Assembly (NCBI RefSeq): GCF_030294945.1
Contig: NZ_AP018448.1
Location: 1,550,001 to 1,614,000 of the forward strand
Direction of reading: 5' to 3'
DNA length: 64,000 nucleotides
DNA from: Streptomyces graminofaciens
GTDB taxonomy: Bacteria > Actinomycetota > Actinomycetes > Streptomycetales > Streptomycetaceae
Shown: piece by piece, positions 56,905 through 64,000 of the stretch
Layout of the letters: every line of letters begins with the position of its first letter
How positions within the stretch are numbered: the stretch's first letter is position 1
Made by a program: the position numbers and the translations under genes
Notes under the pieces: generated by a model
Databases searched by the model: none
Told to the model about the DNA's origin: nothing
Seen by the model: the letters and a program-made list of their open reading frames with translations, nothing else

Positions 56905-58416
56905 ATGGTCGCCATGACATCCCGTACGCGACGCGTTCTCGCCCTGGCCCTCACCGTCTCGGCCACCGCCACCGCACTGACCGCCGTCACCGGCCCTGCG
57001 GCGGCCTCTCCTTCGCCCTTACTGGCCTGGCGCCCCTGCGCCCAACCCGGCGGTCCCGCCGGGCAGGAGTGCGCCGAACTGCCCGTACCGCTCGACTACC
57101 GCGACCCGAACGGCCCTCGACTCACCCTCGCTGTCTCCCGGTTGGCCAGTGAGCGGCCACAGGCGCGGCGGGGCACGCTGCTGGTGATCCCGGGCGGACC
57201 GGGCGGCTCCGGTATCCGGCGGCTGACCCAACAGGGGGACTCGCTGCGCCGGGAACTCGGGGGCGCGTACGACATCGTCAGCTTCGATCCTCGTGGGGTG
57301 GGTGGCAGTACGCGGGCGGCTTGCGGAATCCCGGCGGAGGACCGGCAGCTGGTGACGCTGCGGTCCTGGCCCGCGTCCGACGGGGGCATCGCCGCGAACG
57401 TCGCCCGGTCCCGGCGCACCGCCGAGGCCTGCGTCCGCAACGGCGGGGCGGTGCTGCGCAGTCTCACCACGGCCAACGAGGTGCGGGACATCGACCGTTT
57501 CCGGCAGGCGCTGGGTGAGGAGCGGCTGTCGGCGTTCGGGGTGTCGTACGGGACGTATGTGGGAGCGGTGTACGCGCAGAAGTACCCGCAGCGGACCGAC
57601 CGCTGGGTGCTGGACAGCAGTGGGGATCCCGATCCGCGACGGGTCGCCCGGGGCTGGCTGGCAAACATGGCGCGGGGCGCGGAGGACCGCTTCCCGGACT
57701 TCGCGACGTGGGCCGCCGACCCGGCCCGGGACAGCATGGGGCTGCGGCTCGCCGAGCGGCCGGAGGACGTACGGCCGTTGTTCCTGTCCCTGGCCGCCGA
57801 GCTGGACCGGGCGCCGAGGGAGACGACGACCGCGGGTGTGCCGCTCACCGGGAACCGGCTGCGGCAGGCGATGCAGACCGTCCTCTACAACGACGCCTCG
57901 TTTCCGCAGCTGGCCCGCCTGATACGGCAGGTCATGGACCCGGAGGCGACACCGGTGCTGACACCTGACGTGGCCGGGCCGATGCCGGACGAGGACGCGG
58001 CGGTGACCATGGCGGTGGTCTGCAACGACGTGCGCTGGCCCGCGTCCGTGGCCGCGTACGAGCGGGCCGTGGCCGTGGACCGGGGGCGGTATCCACTCAC
58101 GGCCGGGATGCCGGTGAACATCACGCCGTGTGCCTTCTGGAAGGGTGCGGCGGTCGAGAAGCCGACGCGGATCACCGACGAGGGGCCGTCCAACATCCTC
58201 ATGATCCAGAATCGGCGGGACCCCTCCACTCCTTACTCCGGTGCCCTGAAGATGCGTGCGGCGCTCGGCGACCGGGCGCGGCTCGTCACGGTGGAGCGGG
58301 GCGGGCACGGCGTCTATCTGGGGACGGGCAACGCCTGTGGCGACCGGGTGGTGACCACATTCCTCGTCACGGGTGAGCGGCCCGGGCGGGATCTTTCCTG
58401 CCCGGGCCGACCGTGA
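56905..58416 (+). CDS. Secreted alpha/beta-hydrolase, tripeptidyl-aminopeptidase (SlpD/E) type
   Basis: About 503 aa. The N-terminus is a typical signal peptide (basic TSRTRR, then a hydrophobic Leu/Ala/Thr run ending AAASP). The mature part is an alpha/beta-hydrolase: oxyanion segment PGGPGGSG, nucleophile elbow GVSYGTYVG, and the C-terminal TAP-like region with the acid in NRRDPSTPY and the base in GGHGVY. This arrangement is that of Streptomyces tripeptidyl aminopeptidases, which cleave peptides outside the cell. Start at ATG 56905, preceded by GGTGG; ATG 56914 is possible. Converges with the next gene 10 bp downstream. Confidence 0.88.
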   Translation: MVAMTSRTRRVLALALTVSATATALTAVTGPAAASPSPLLAWRPCAQPGGPAGQECAELPVPLDYRDPNGPRLTLAVSRLASERPQARRGTLLVIPGGPGGSGIRRLTQQGDSLRRELGGAYDIVSFDPRGVGGSTRAACGIPAEDRQLVTLRSWPASDGGIAANVARSRRTAEACVRNGGAVLRSLTTANEVRDIDRFRQALGEERLSAFGVSYGTYVGAVYAQKYPQRTDRWVLDSSGDPDPRRVARGWLANMARGAEDRFPDFATWAADPARDSMGLRLAERPEDVRPLFLSLAAELDRAPRETTTAGVPLTGNRLRQAMQTVLYNDASFPQLARLIRQVMDPEATPVLTPDVAGPMPDEDAAVTMAVVCNDVRWPASVAAYERAVAVDRGRYPLTAGMPVNITPCAFWKGAAVEKPTRITDEGPSNILMIQNRRDPSTPYSGALKMRAALGDRARLVTVERGGHGVYLGTGNACGDRVVTTFLVTGERPGRDLSCPGRP

Positions 58417-58426
58417 ACGGGGGCGC

Positions 58427-60859
58427 TCAGGGTGCCGACTCCGCCGCCGGCCCGGACCGGCGAGGGCCCGGCACCTCCGGGCCCAGCCTGGCGAGCAGTT
58501 GTTCGCGTTCGCGGGCGAAAGCCGGGTCGGCCTGGTAGTCGGAGTGGCCGAGGATCGGGGCGGGGAGCGGGTGCTCGGCGGTGCGGCCGTAGGCGAGGGG
58601 GTCCTGGAAGGGATCGGCGTCGACCTTCGGCCCGTCGGCGCGGGAGAGCCGAACGGGGCCTCCTATGGGGTCGGTGCGGCGGTACAGGTTGCGCCAGCAG
58701 GCGACCTCACCGTGCAGGGAGGCGAGCGCCGCCGGGCCGAAGTGGGCGGGGAACCAGCGGCCGTACAGCCGCTCCAGCGGTGAGCCGTAGGTGAGCAGGG
58801 CGACGCGGCCCCGGACCGACGGTGTCAGCTGCCAGGCGGCGGCCGCCGCGAGGACGCTGCCCTGCGAGTGCCCGGAGAGGACGAGCCGCCCGCCCGTCTC
58901 GCCCGTCCAGGTGGCCATGCGCCAGGTCAGGTCGGGGACGGCGCGCTCGGCGTAGCAGGGCGGGGCGAAGGGATGGGCCGCGCGCGGCCAGAACGTGCCG
59001 ACGTCCCAGAGGATGCCGATCGTGCGGCGCGCGGAGGCGTCCTTGTAGGCCCGGCGCCCCCAGGTGACGAAGAGCAGGAAGCCGACGCCGATGAGCCAGG
59101 AGCCGAGGGCCTGGGAGGTGTCGGCGGCCCCCGCGACGAAGGCGTACGTGCCTTCGGCCGCCTCCGCGGGGGTCTTCTTGGTCGCCAGGGCGCCGATCAG
59201 GGCCGTGGCGCCGAGGAGGAGGGTCACGGCGGAGATGACACCGATCACGCGGGGTGCCCGGTCGGTGAGGGCGGCCATGGCGCGGGCGCTCGCGATACGG
59301 CGGGTGCGGGCGGCATCGCGGGGTTCGGGCTCGCCGTGGGGCTTGCCTCGCCGATCACTGTGGGCTTTGCCTCGCCGCTCACCGGAAAGCCTTCCCGAGG
59401 TGTCCGGGCCGCCCGCCAGCCGATACTCGTGCTCGACCAGCCCCATCTCGTCGCCGCGCACGGTCCAGGTGCGCTTGGCCAGCCAGCCGATGAGGAAGAG
59501 GAGGACCAGCAGCATCGGGGGGATGACCGAGGCCTGCCAGGTGAGCAGTACGGGTGGGCCGGGCAGCGGGTCGCCGGTGCCGCCGAGCCAGTCGGCGACG
59601 CGCTGGGCGACGCCCGCGGACATCACTCCGCCGAGCGCGCAGGCGAGCATCGCGACGGCAGGCCCGGCGAGGCCCCGCATCGCGGTGCGCGACTCGGGGT
59701 CGGAGTCGGGGTGGGAGCGGTACAGGACGTGGGCCACCACGCCGAGGGCGACGACGAGCACGACCTGGGCCAGGGCGATGCCACCGAAGGTCAGCTCGCC
59801 CGGCAGTCGGCCCGCCGACTTCCAGCCGGGGCGCGACCACCCGGCGTACACCAGGGCGAGGAGCAGGAGGGCGACCGAACCGGTGGGCAGTCGGCGTACC
59901 AGATGCTCGTCGAGTTCCTTGTCGAGGCGGTTTTCCGTGCGGCCTCGGCGGCACACCACCCACAGCACCACGGCCGCGAGGGCCATGAGCGCGCTGTTCA
60001 ACAGCCAGCCCAGGAGATCCAGAAGTGGCGGGCCGCCGGGCTGCCGGTCGTGACGGGCGGCGGGGGTGGCGACGGCCGCCGCGACCGTGAGGAAGGCCGC
60101 CGCCGCGTGCGCGGCACGCAGCCGGGCCACCAGCCGGCGCCCGTACCAGAAGCCGGGGCGGCCGAGGGCGACGCGCTCGGTGTCCTCGACGAACCGGGCG
60201 CCGCGGTCCATCGGCCGCTGGGACTCGTACTCGCTCCAGGTGCGGTGGGACAGATACCAGAGGAGTGCGGTGAGGGCGGTGGGCCCCAGGGCCGCGAGGG
60301 CGAGTCGGCGGCCGGGCGGGCTCCACCAGCCGTGGTCGGACACCGTCGGCGAGAGGAAGCCGAGCCAGGTGTGCTCCTCGGCGCACGCGCGTGCGCCCGC
60401 GCACTGCCAGGCGGTCAGGTCGAGGGCGACCTCGCAGGCGGCGGCGACGAGCAGCACGGTCAGGGTCAGGCCCGTGAGACGGACGAGGAGGCCGTAGAAA
60501 CGTACGGTCCGGCGGCGGTTTCGGGTCGTGGGGCGCATCCAGTGGGCGAGGTTGACGACCATGAACGGCAGCAGCAACAGCCAGAGTGCGCGTGAGCCGC
60601 TGCCGGAGGTGAGGTGGCACCAGACGTAGGCCTCGGGTACGGGTCTGTCGCGGTACTCCTCGGGGCGGGACTCCGCGTCGACGTCGTCGATGCGGCGGAA
60701 GACGGCCGCCGTGTCGTCGCCGGTGATCCGGATCGTGCGCGGGTCGTCCAGCATGCGTTCCGGGGTCGAGCCGCCCACACCGTGGACGAGAAGCTCCAGG
60801 GCGGGGCCATCGCCGTCCGTCGTCGTTCCGGATGCCGTTCGTTCCGTCGCACGCTCCAC
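58427..60859 (-). CDS. Large membrane protein with a lipase-like serine hydrolase domain
   Basis: An 810-aa protein. The N-terminus contains LLVHGVGGSTPERML, resembling the oxyanion loop of an alpha/beta-hydrolase. It is followed by a long region with about eight transmembrane helices in several blocks (residues ~75-560). A C-terminal domain has a GHSQGS nucleophile elbow (~residue 663) and GSPLERLYGRWFPAHF. The hydrolase fold thus seems split by membrane segments. Start GTG 60859 has GGGGGAAG 7 nt upstream; ATG 60934 adds an unsupported leader. Substrate unknown. Confidence 0.8.
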   Translation of the reverse strand: MERATERTASGTTTDGDGPALELLVHGVGGSTPERMLDDPRTIRITGDDTAAVFRRIDDVDAESRPEEYRDRPVPEAYVWCHLTSGSGSRALWLLLLPFMVVNLAHWMRPTTRNRRRTVRFYGLLVRLTGLTLTVLLVAAACEVALDLTAWQCAGARACAEEHTWLGFLSPTVSDHGWWSPPGRRLALAALGPTALTALLWYLSHRTWSEYESQRPMDRGARFVEDTERVALGRPGFWYGRRLVARLRAAHAAAAFLTVAAAVATPAARHDRQPGGPPLLDLLGWLLNSALMALAAVVLWVVCRRGRTENRLDKELDEHLVRRLPTGSVALLLLALVYAGWSRPGWKSAGRLPGELTFGGIALAQVVLVVALGVVAHVLYRSHPDSDPESRTAMRGLAGPAVAMLACALGGVMSAGVAQRVADWLGGTGDPLPGPPVLLTWQASVIPPMLLVLLFLIGWLAKRTWTVRGDEMGLVEHEYRLAGGPDTSGRLSGERRGKAHSDRRGKPHGEPEPRDAARTRRIASARAMAALTDRAPRVIGVISAVTLLLGATALIGALATKKTPAEAAEGTYAFVAGAADTSQALGSWLIGVGFLLFVTWGRRAYKDASARRTIGILWDVGTFWPRAAHPFAPPCYAERAVPDLTWRMATWTGETGGRLVLSGHSQGSVLAAAAAWQLTPSVRGRVALLTYGSPLERLYGRWFPAHFGPAALASLHGEVACWRNLYRRTDPIGGPVRLSRADGPKVDADPFQDPLAYGRTAEHPLPAPILGHSDYQADPAFAREREQLLARLGPEVPGPRRSGPAAESAP

Positions 60860-61160
60860 TGTTCCACTTCCCCCGTGACGCGCCGCAAGGCAGATGTGTT
60901 GTGCAAGCAATGTGCAGGCAGAAATGATCGCCACTGAGAGAGGTGTCTACACCTGTGGTCACCGAATCTCCCCGATCCATGTGATAGTGGCGGTCGCGCG
61001 GACAGAGCGTGACGTGCTCGCGTCCGTGCAGGTAGTGGCGCGATCCGTGGTGGGGCGTGCGAATATGGGACGTCCTCGGGACCGAGGATGAGGGGAATGT
61101 CCTAGTCGGAGGGGGTATGGGAGGCGTGTCGGGCGTGATGGGGCAAAGGGCGGAGCGACC
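60860..61160. promoter_or_regulatory. Divergent promoter region with two inverted repeats
   Basis: About 300 bp between the membrane hydrolase and the DeoR regulator. AGGTGT-CT-ACACCT at 60941-60954 (6-bp arms) and TCCTCGG-GA-CCGAGGA at 61073-61088 (7-bp arms) are clean palindromes. The second lies about 75 bp before the regulator start and could be its own operator. No gene was found in the gap. Confidence 0.45.
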
Positions 61161-61991
61161 GTGAGTGAGAACCAGAACCTCCTCGCGGAGCAGCGCCGCG
61201 CCCTGATCCTCGACGAGGTGCGGCGGCGCGGCGGGGTCCGTGTGAACGAACTGACCCGCAAGCTCGGTGTCTCCGACATGACGGTGCGCCGCGACCTGGA
61301 CGCGCTCGCCCGGCAGGGCGTGGTCGAGAAGGTGCACGGCGGTGCGGTGCCGGTGGTCGAGGCGAGCACGCACGAGCCCGGTTTCGAGGCCAAGTCCGGG
61401 CTTGAGCTGACCGCCAAGGAGGACATCGCACGGGCCGCCGCCGAGTTGGTGGCGCCGGGTTCGGCGATCGCGCTGTCCGGCGGCACGACGACGTACGCGC
61501 TCGCGCACCGGCTCGTGGAGGTGCCCGATCTGACCGTGGTCACCAACTCGGTGCGGGTCGCCGATGTGTTCCACGCCGCGCAGCGCACGTCGGGCCCCCG
61601 GCAGGGTGCGGCGACGGTCGTGCTCACCGGTGGGGTGCGGACCCCTTCGGACTCCCTGGTGGGGCCCGTCGCCGATCAGGCGATCGCCGCGCTCCACTTC
61701 GACGTGCTGTTCCTCGGGGTGCACGGGATATCGGTCGAGGCCGGCCTTTCCACGCCTAATCTGGCCGAGGCCGAGACGAACCGGCGGCTCGTGCAGTCCG
61801 CCCGGCGGGTCGTCGTGGTCGCCGACCACACCAAGTGGGGGACGGTGGGGCTTAGTTCGTTCGCCGCACTGGAGCAGGTCGACACGTTGGTGACGGACGG
61901 AGGGTTGGCCGCGCAGGCGCGGGCGGAGATCGCCGAGCATTTGCGGAGGCTGGTGGTGGCCGGGGACTCGGAGGACGTCGCCGAGCTCTGA
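61161..61991 (+). CDS. DeoR/GlpR-family transcriptional regulator
   Basis: A 276-aa protein. The N-terminal winged helix (EQRRALILDEVRRRGGVRVNELTRKLGVSDMTVRRDLDALARQGVVEKVHGGAV) is the classic DeoR DNA-binding signature. The C-terminal sugar-phosphate sensor domain has ALSGGTTTYALA, TNSVRVAD, LTGGVRTPSDSLVGPVA and VVADHTKWG. Such proteins usually repress sugar-catabolic genes and respond to a phosphorylated sugar. No sugar operon is adjacent, so the target is unknown. GTG start at 61161 with GGAG upstream. The gene downstream is convergent, which favours autoregulation or distant targets. Confidence 0.92.
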   Translation: MSENQNLLAEQRRALILDEVRRRGGVRVNELTRKLGVSDMTVRRDLDALARQGVVEKVHGGAVPVVEASTHEPGFEAKSGLELTAKEDIARAAAELVAPGSAIALSGGTTTYALAHRLVEVPDLTVVTNSVRVADVFHAAQRTSGPRQGAATVVLTGGVRTPSDSLVGPVADQAIAALHFDVLFLGVHGISVEAGLSTPNLAEAETNRRLVQSARRVVVVADHTKWGTVGLSSFAALEQVDTLVTDGGLAAQARAEIAEHLRRLVVAGDSEDVAEL

Positions 61992-62005
61992 GCGCCATTT
62001 TGATC

Positions 62006-62058
62006 GAGGACGTCTTCAGGTTGGTGAGGACGTCCTCAGGTTGATTGAGGACGTCCTC
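62006..62058. repeat. Three tandem 12-bp palindromes (GAGGACGTCCTC) between convergent genes
   Basis: GAGGACGTCTTC (62006-62017), GAGGACGTCCTC (62026-62037) and GAGGACGTCCTC (62047-62058), spaced 20 and 21 bp and each followed by AGGTTG or AGCTGC. Two copies are perfect palindromes. They sit in the 109-bp gap between the stops of the DeoR gene and the PLP enzyme gene, so they may act as a bidirectional terminator or as a protein-binding array on one DNA face. Confidence 0.75.
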
Positions 62059-62100
62059 AGCTGCGGGTCCGATGTGGCTTGTCGCGCGGTTCCCGCGCCC

Positions 62101-63231
62101 CTAGCGGGGCGCTGTCCACACCCCGGTTATCAGCAGTGACTCGATGACCGCCGTGTACGGCCCGATGTCCAGGCCCTGCTCCGCCAGCCAGGCGTCCGAG
62201 TAGTACTTGTCCAGGTAGCGGTCTCCGGGGTCGCACAGAAGTGCGACCACGCTCCCCCGTCGCCCCTCCGACACCATCTCGGCGACGATCTTGAGGGCGC
62301 TCCACAGGCCCGTGCCCGTGGAGCCGCCCGCCTTGCGGCCTATGGCCTTCTCCAGGGCGCGCACGGCGGCCACGCTGGCCGCGTCGGGGACCTTCATCAT
62401 GCGGTCGACGGCGCCGGGGACGAAGCTGGGCTCCATACGGGGGCGGCCGATGCCCTCGATACGGGAGCCGCAGTCGCAGGTGACGTCCGGGTCGCCGGTG
62501 GTCCAGCCCTCGAAGAAGCAGGAGTTCTCGGGGTCGGCGACACAGATGCGGGTGTCGTACTGCATGTAGTGGACGTAGCGCGCGATGGTCGCGGAGGTGC
62601 CGCCCGTGCCGGCCGTGGCGACGATCCAGGCGGGCTCGGGGAAGCGCTCCAACTCCAGCTGGCGGAAGACGGATTCGGCGATGTTGTTGTTGCCCCGCCA
62701 GTCCGTGGCCCGCTCGGCGTAGGTGAACTGGTCCATGTAGTGGCCGCCGGTCTCTACCGCGAGGCGGGCCGACTCCTCGTACATCTTCCGGGAGTCGTCC
62801 ACGAAGTGGCACTGTCCGTTGTGGAACTCGATCAGGCGGATCTTCTCGGCGCTGGTCGTGCGCGGCATGACGGCGATGAAGGGGACGCCGATCAGCTTGG
62901 CGAAGTAGGCCTCGGAGACGGCCGTGGAGCCACTGGACGCCTCGATGACGGGGCGGCCGGGCCGGATCCAGCCGTTGCACAGGCCGTAGAGGAAGAGGGA
63001 GCGGGCGAGGCGGTGCTTGAGGCTGCCGGTGGGGTGCGTCGACTCGTCCTTCAGATACAGGTCGATGCCCCACTGTTCGGGCAGCGGAAAGCGCAGGAGG
63101 TGGGTGTCGGCGGAGCGGTTGGCGTCGGCCTGGACCTTGCGGACGGCCTCTTTCAGCCAGGTGCGGTACTTCGGGTCGCTGTGGTCGACATCGAGGGTCT
63201 CGCCGGGACGGGGGGGCGGGGGGGTGCTCAC
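62101..63231 (-). CDS. PLP-dependent cysteine-synthase family enzyme
   Basis: A 376-aa protein of the fold type II (tryptophan synthase beta) PLP family. The Schiff-base Lys is Lys72 in [11 protein letters not shown] substrate loop [10 protein letters not shown] and a phosphate-binding GTGGTSAT are present. Members make or break C-S or C-N bonds at the beta carbon of serine-type substrates. The inserted [13 protein letters not shown] segment and the long C-terminal region ([19 protein letters not shown]) differ from biosynthetic CysK/CysM, so the exact substrate is uncertain. I chose GTG 63231, behind GAGGAG with 6-nt spacing; an upstream in-frame ATG at 63318 lies at or just after the likely transcription start. 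Confidence 0.88.
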   Translation of the reverse strand: MSTPPPPRPGETLDVDHSDPKYRTWLKEAVRKVQADANRSADTHLLRFPLPEQWGIDLYLKDESTHPTGSLKHRLARSLFLYGLCNGWIRPGRPVIEASSGSTAVSEAYFAKLIGVPFIAVMPRTTSAEKIRLIEFHNGQCHFVDDSRKMYEESARLAVETGGHYMDQFTYAERATDWRGNNNIAESVFRQLELERFPEPAWIVATAGTGGTSATIARYVHYMQYDTRICVADPENSCFFEGWTTGDPDVTCDCGSRIEGIGRPRMEPSFVPGAVDRMMKVPDAASVAAVRALEKAIGRKAGGSTGTGLWSALKIVAEMVSEGRRGSVVALLCDPGDRYLDKYYSDAWLAEQGLDIGPYTAVIESLLITGVWTAPR

Positions 63232-63589
63232 GACGGGCTCCTCACACGTTGCGCCGACGGCGTGCGCGGCGTCGGACGTCCCGATGATAGACACCTTCCA
63301 CACGCTTCTCACCTGCATAAACAGTCCTTTGAGCACCTCAAAGTCACTCCTGTGACAGGGATGCGCGGGGCGCAAGGGGGGCGCATGCCGCGCGTGCGCC
63401 GGAAACCCGCTCCCGACCCCACTGTGCGCACTGGTGCTCGCCGCCGGGTCCGTGCAGACTGCACCGCATGGGTCGATGCCGCCTCACCGGGCACGTCAGG
63501 GGTAACGCGACCGTGAGGCACACTGGATCACGGCCCACATGGGATCACGACGACGGAGCGAGCCGAAGCGCACAAGGGGGCGGGGCAGC
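63232..63589. promoter_or_regulatory. Divergent intergenic region with palindrome-overlapped promoter
   Basis: About 360 bp without a convincing gene. On the minus strand, TTGAGG (63341-63336) and TATGCA (63319-63314), 16 bp apart, are a plausible promoter for the PLP enzyme. The -35 lies inside a perfect inverted repeat CTTTGAG-CAC-CTCAAAG (63327-63343). A second repeat, GTCAC-TCCT-GTGAC (63343-63356), abuts it. The pair looks like an operator. The remainder, 63360-63589, shows no clear feature. Confidence 0.45.
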
Positions 63590-63913
63590 ATGGCGGAGCC
63601 GGAGTTCACGGCCACGGGCGTGCGGATCGGGAAAAGACTGCGCCAACTGACGCGGGCGGGGCAGGTCCGCATACGGGACGGCCGGCTGCAACTGCTCACC
63701 AGTTACGGCAGCGAGATCGACAGTGCTCCGGTGCAGGCGGTACGGACGTCGAGGCCCTGGTTCGCGCCCGAGGACAAGGCATTGGCCGATGTCAACGGCA
63801 CCCGCTACACACTGACGCTGGGCGAGCACGACCCGGCGCCCGGGAAGCCGGGGCCGCCGTCGGCCCGTCGGTTCATCGAGGCGGTGCGCAGGGCCGCCGG
63901 TCGCAGCGGCTGA
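63590..63913 (+). CDS. Small hypothetical protein
   Basis: A 107-aa basic protein without signal peptide or membrane helix. It starts at ATG 63590 behind a G-rich GGGGCGGGGCAGC ribosome-binding region. The sequence (FTATGVRIGKRLRQLTRAGQVRIRDGRLQLLTSYGSEIDSAPVQAVRTSRPWFAPEDKALADVNGTRYTLTL) suggests a small beta-rich domain in which RLQLLTSYGSEIDSAPVQAV resembles a PH-like strand pattern. I do not recognise a family with known function. Codon bias supports coding. Confidence 0.7.
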   Translation: MAEPEFTATGVRIGKRLRQLTRAGQVRIRDGRLQLLTSYGSEIDSAPVQAVRTSRPWFAPEDKALADVNGTRYTLTLGEHDPAPGKPGPPSARRFIEAVRRAAGRSG

Positions 63914-64000
63914 GCCGGCGCGAGTTGCGGGACCGGGGACCCTGGGTCACGCTGGTTCCACGTCACTCTGGGTTTACCGGCGATAACGCTGCGAACCAGC
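63914..64000. other. Unassigned right edge
   Basis: The last 87 bp, after the small hypothetical gene, show no gene start, tRNA or terminator that I can support. Confidence 0.5.

Noticed and set aside
62001..62060. Short CRISPR-like array
   Set aside because: Only three 12-bp palindromes with about 8-9-bp near-identical spacers; no repeat-spacer structure or cas genes.
63960..64000. Possible tRNA or attachment site at the right edge
   Set aside because: No cloverleaf, no T-loop GTTCRA box in the right position, and no direct repeat elsewhere in the window.

Overview
The window is high-GC actinomycete DNA, almost certainly Streptomyces. The evidence is very strong G/C third-position bias, GTG starts, a rare in-frame TTA codon in a regulator, and typical Streptomyces neighbours (TerD-type protein, Lnt, HpnB-like glycosyltransferase, beta-helix/AAA protein). 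No mobile elements, rRNA, tRNA or CRISPR array were seen.

Positions 1-39073 (minus strand) hold four consecutive giant type I modular polyketide synthase genes, read right to left: conA (loading + module 1), conB (modules 2-4), conC (modules 5-7) and the start of conD (module 8, cut by the left window edge). Taken in order, the domains are: KSQ-AT(malonyl)-ACP / KS-AT(mal)-DH-KR-ACP / KS-AT(mmal)-KR-ACP / KS-AT(mal)-KR-ACP / KS-AT(mmal)-dead KR-ACP / KS-AT(mmal)-KR-ACP / KS-AT(unusual FAGH motif)-KR-ACP / KS-AT(mal)-DH-KR-ACP / KS... The predicted chain is CH3-CH=CH-CH(OH)-CH(CH3)-CH(OH)-CH2-C(=O)-CH(CH3)-CH(OH)-CH(CH3)-CH(OH)-CH(X)-CH=CH-. This matches C13-C28 of the plecomacrolide V-ATPase inhibitor concanamycin atom for atom: propenyl tail, C21 hemiketal ketone, C23 glycosylated OH, and C16 methoxy from methoxymalonyl-ACP. 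I therefore read this as the right-hand half of a concanamycin-type cluster. The methoxymalonyl, ethylmalonyl, deoxysugar and carbamoyl genes and the last modules must lie outside the window.

Positions 39074-44262 (plus strand) form the cluster's right flank: a divergent promoter region, a stand-alone acyltransferase-like gene translationally coupled (ATGA) to a shortened adenylate-forming-enzyme homologue, and a large LuxR-family (LAL) regulator with an early TTA codon. Both coupled enzymes lack residues that are normally conserved. They are the least explained part of the locus.

Positions 44407-63913 look like ordinary chromosome: Nudix hydrolase, Lnt, O-antigen-ligase-like membrane protein, a small membrane protein, a glutamate-racemase-family protein, an HpnB-like glycosyltransferase, a TerD/TerA-like fusion, a Pro/Gln/Tyr-rich small protein, a MOSC protein, an Rv1733c-like membrane protein, a beta-helix-AAA+ fusion, a secreted tripeptidyl-aminopeptidase-type hydrolase, a membrane-anchored lipase-like protein, a DeoR regulator, a cysteine-synthase-like PLP enzyme and a small hypothetical protein. 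Several intergenic gaps here carry clean palindromes or short tandem repeats.

Within the PKS, two large internal repeats indicate gene conversion: a 1.3-kb block shared by KS1 and KS2, and a 360-bp block shared by AT4 and AT6.
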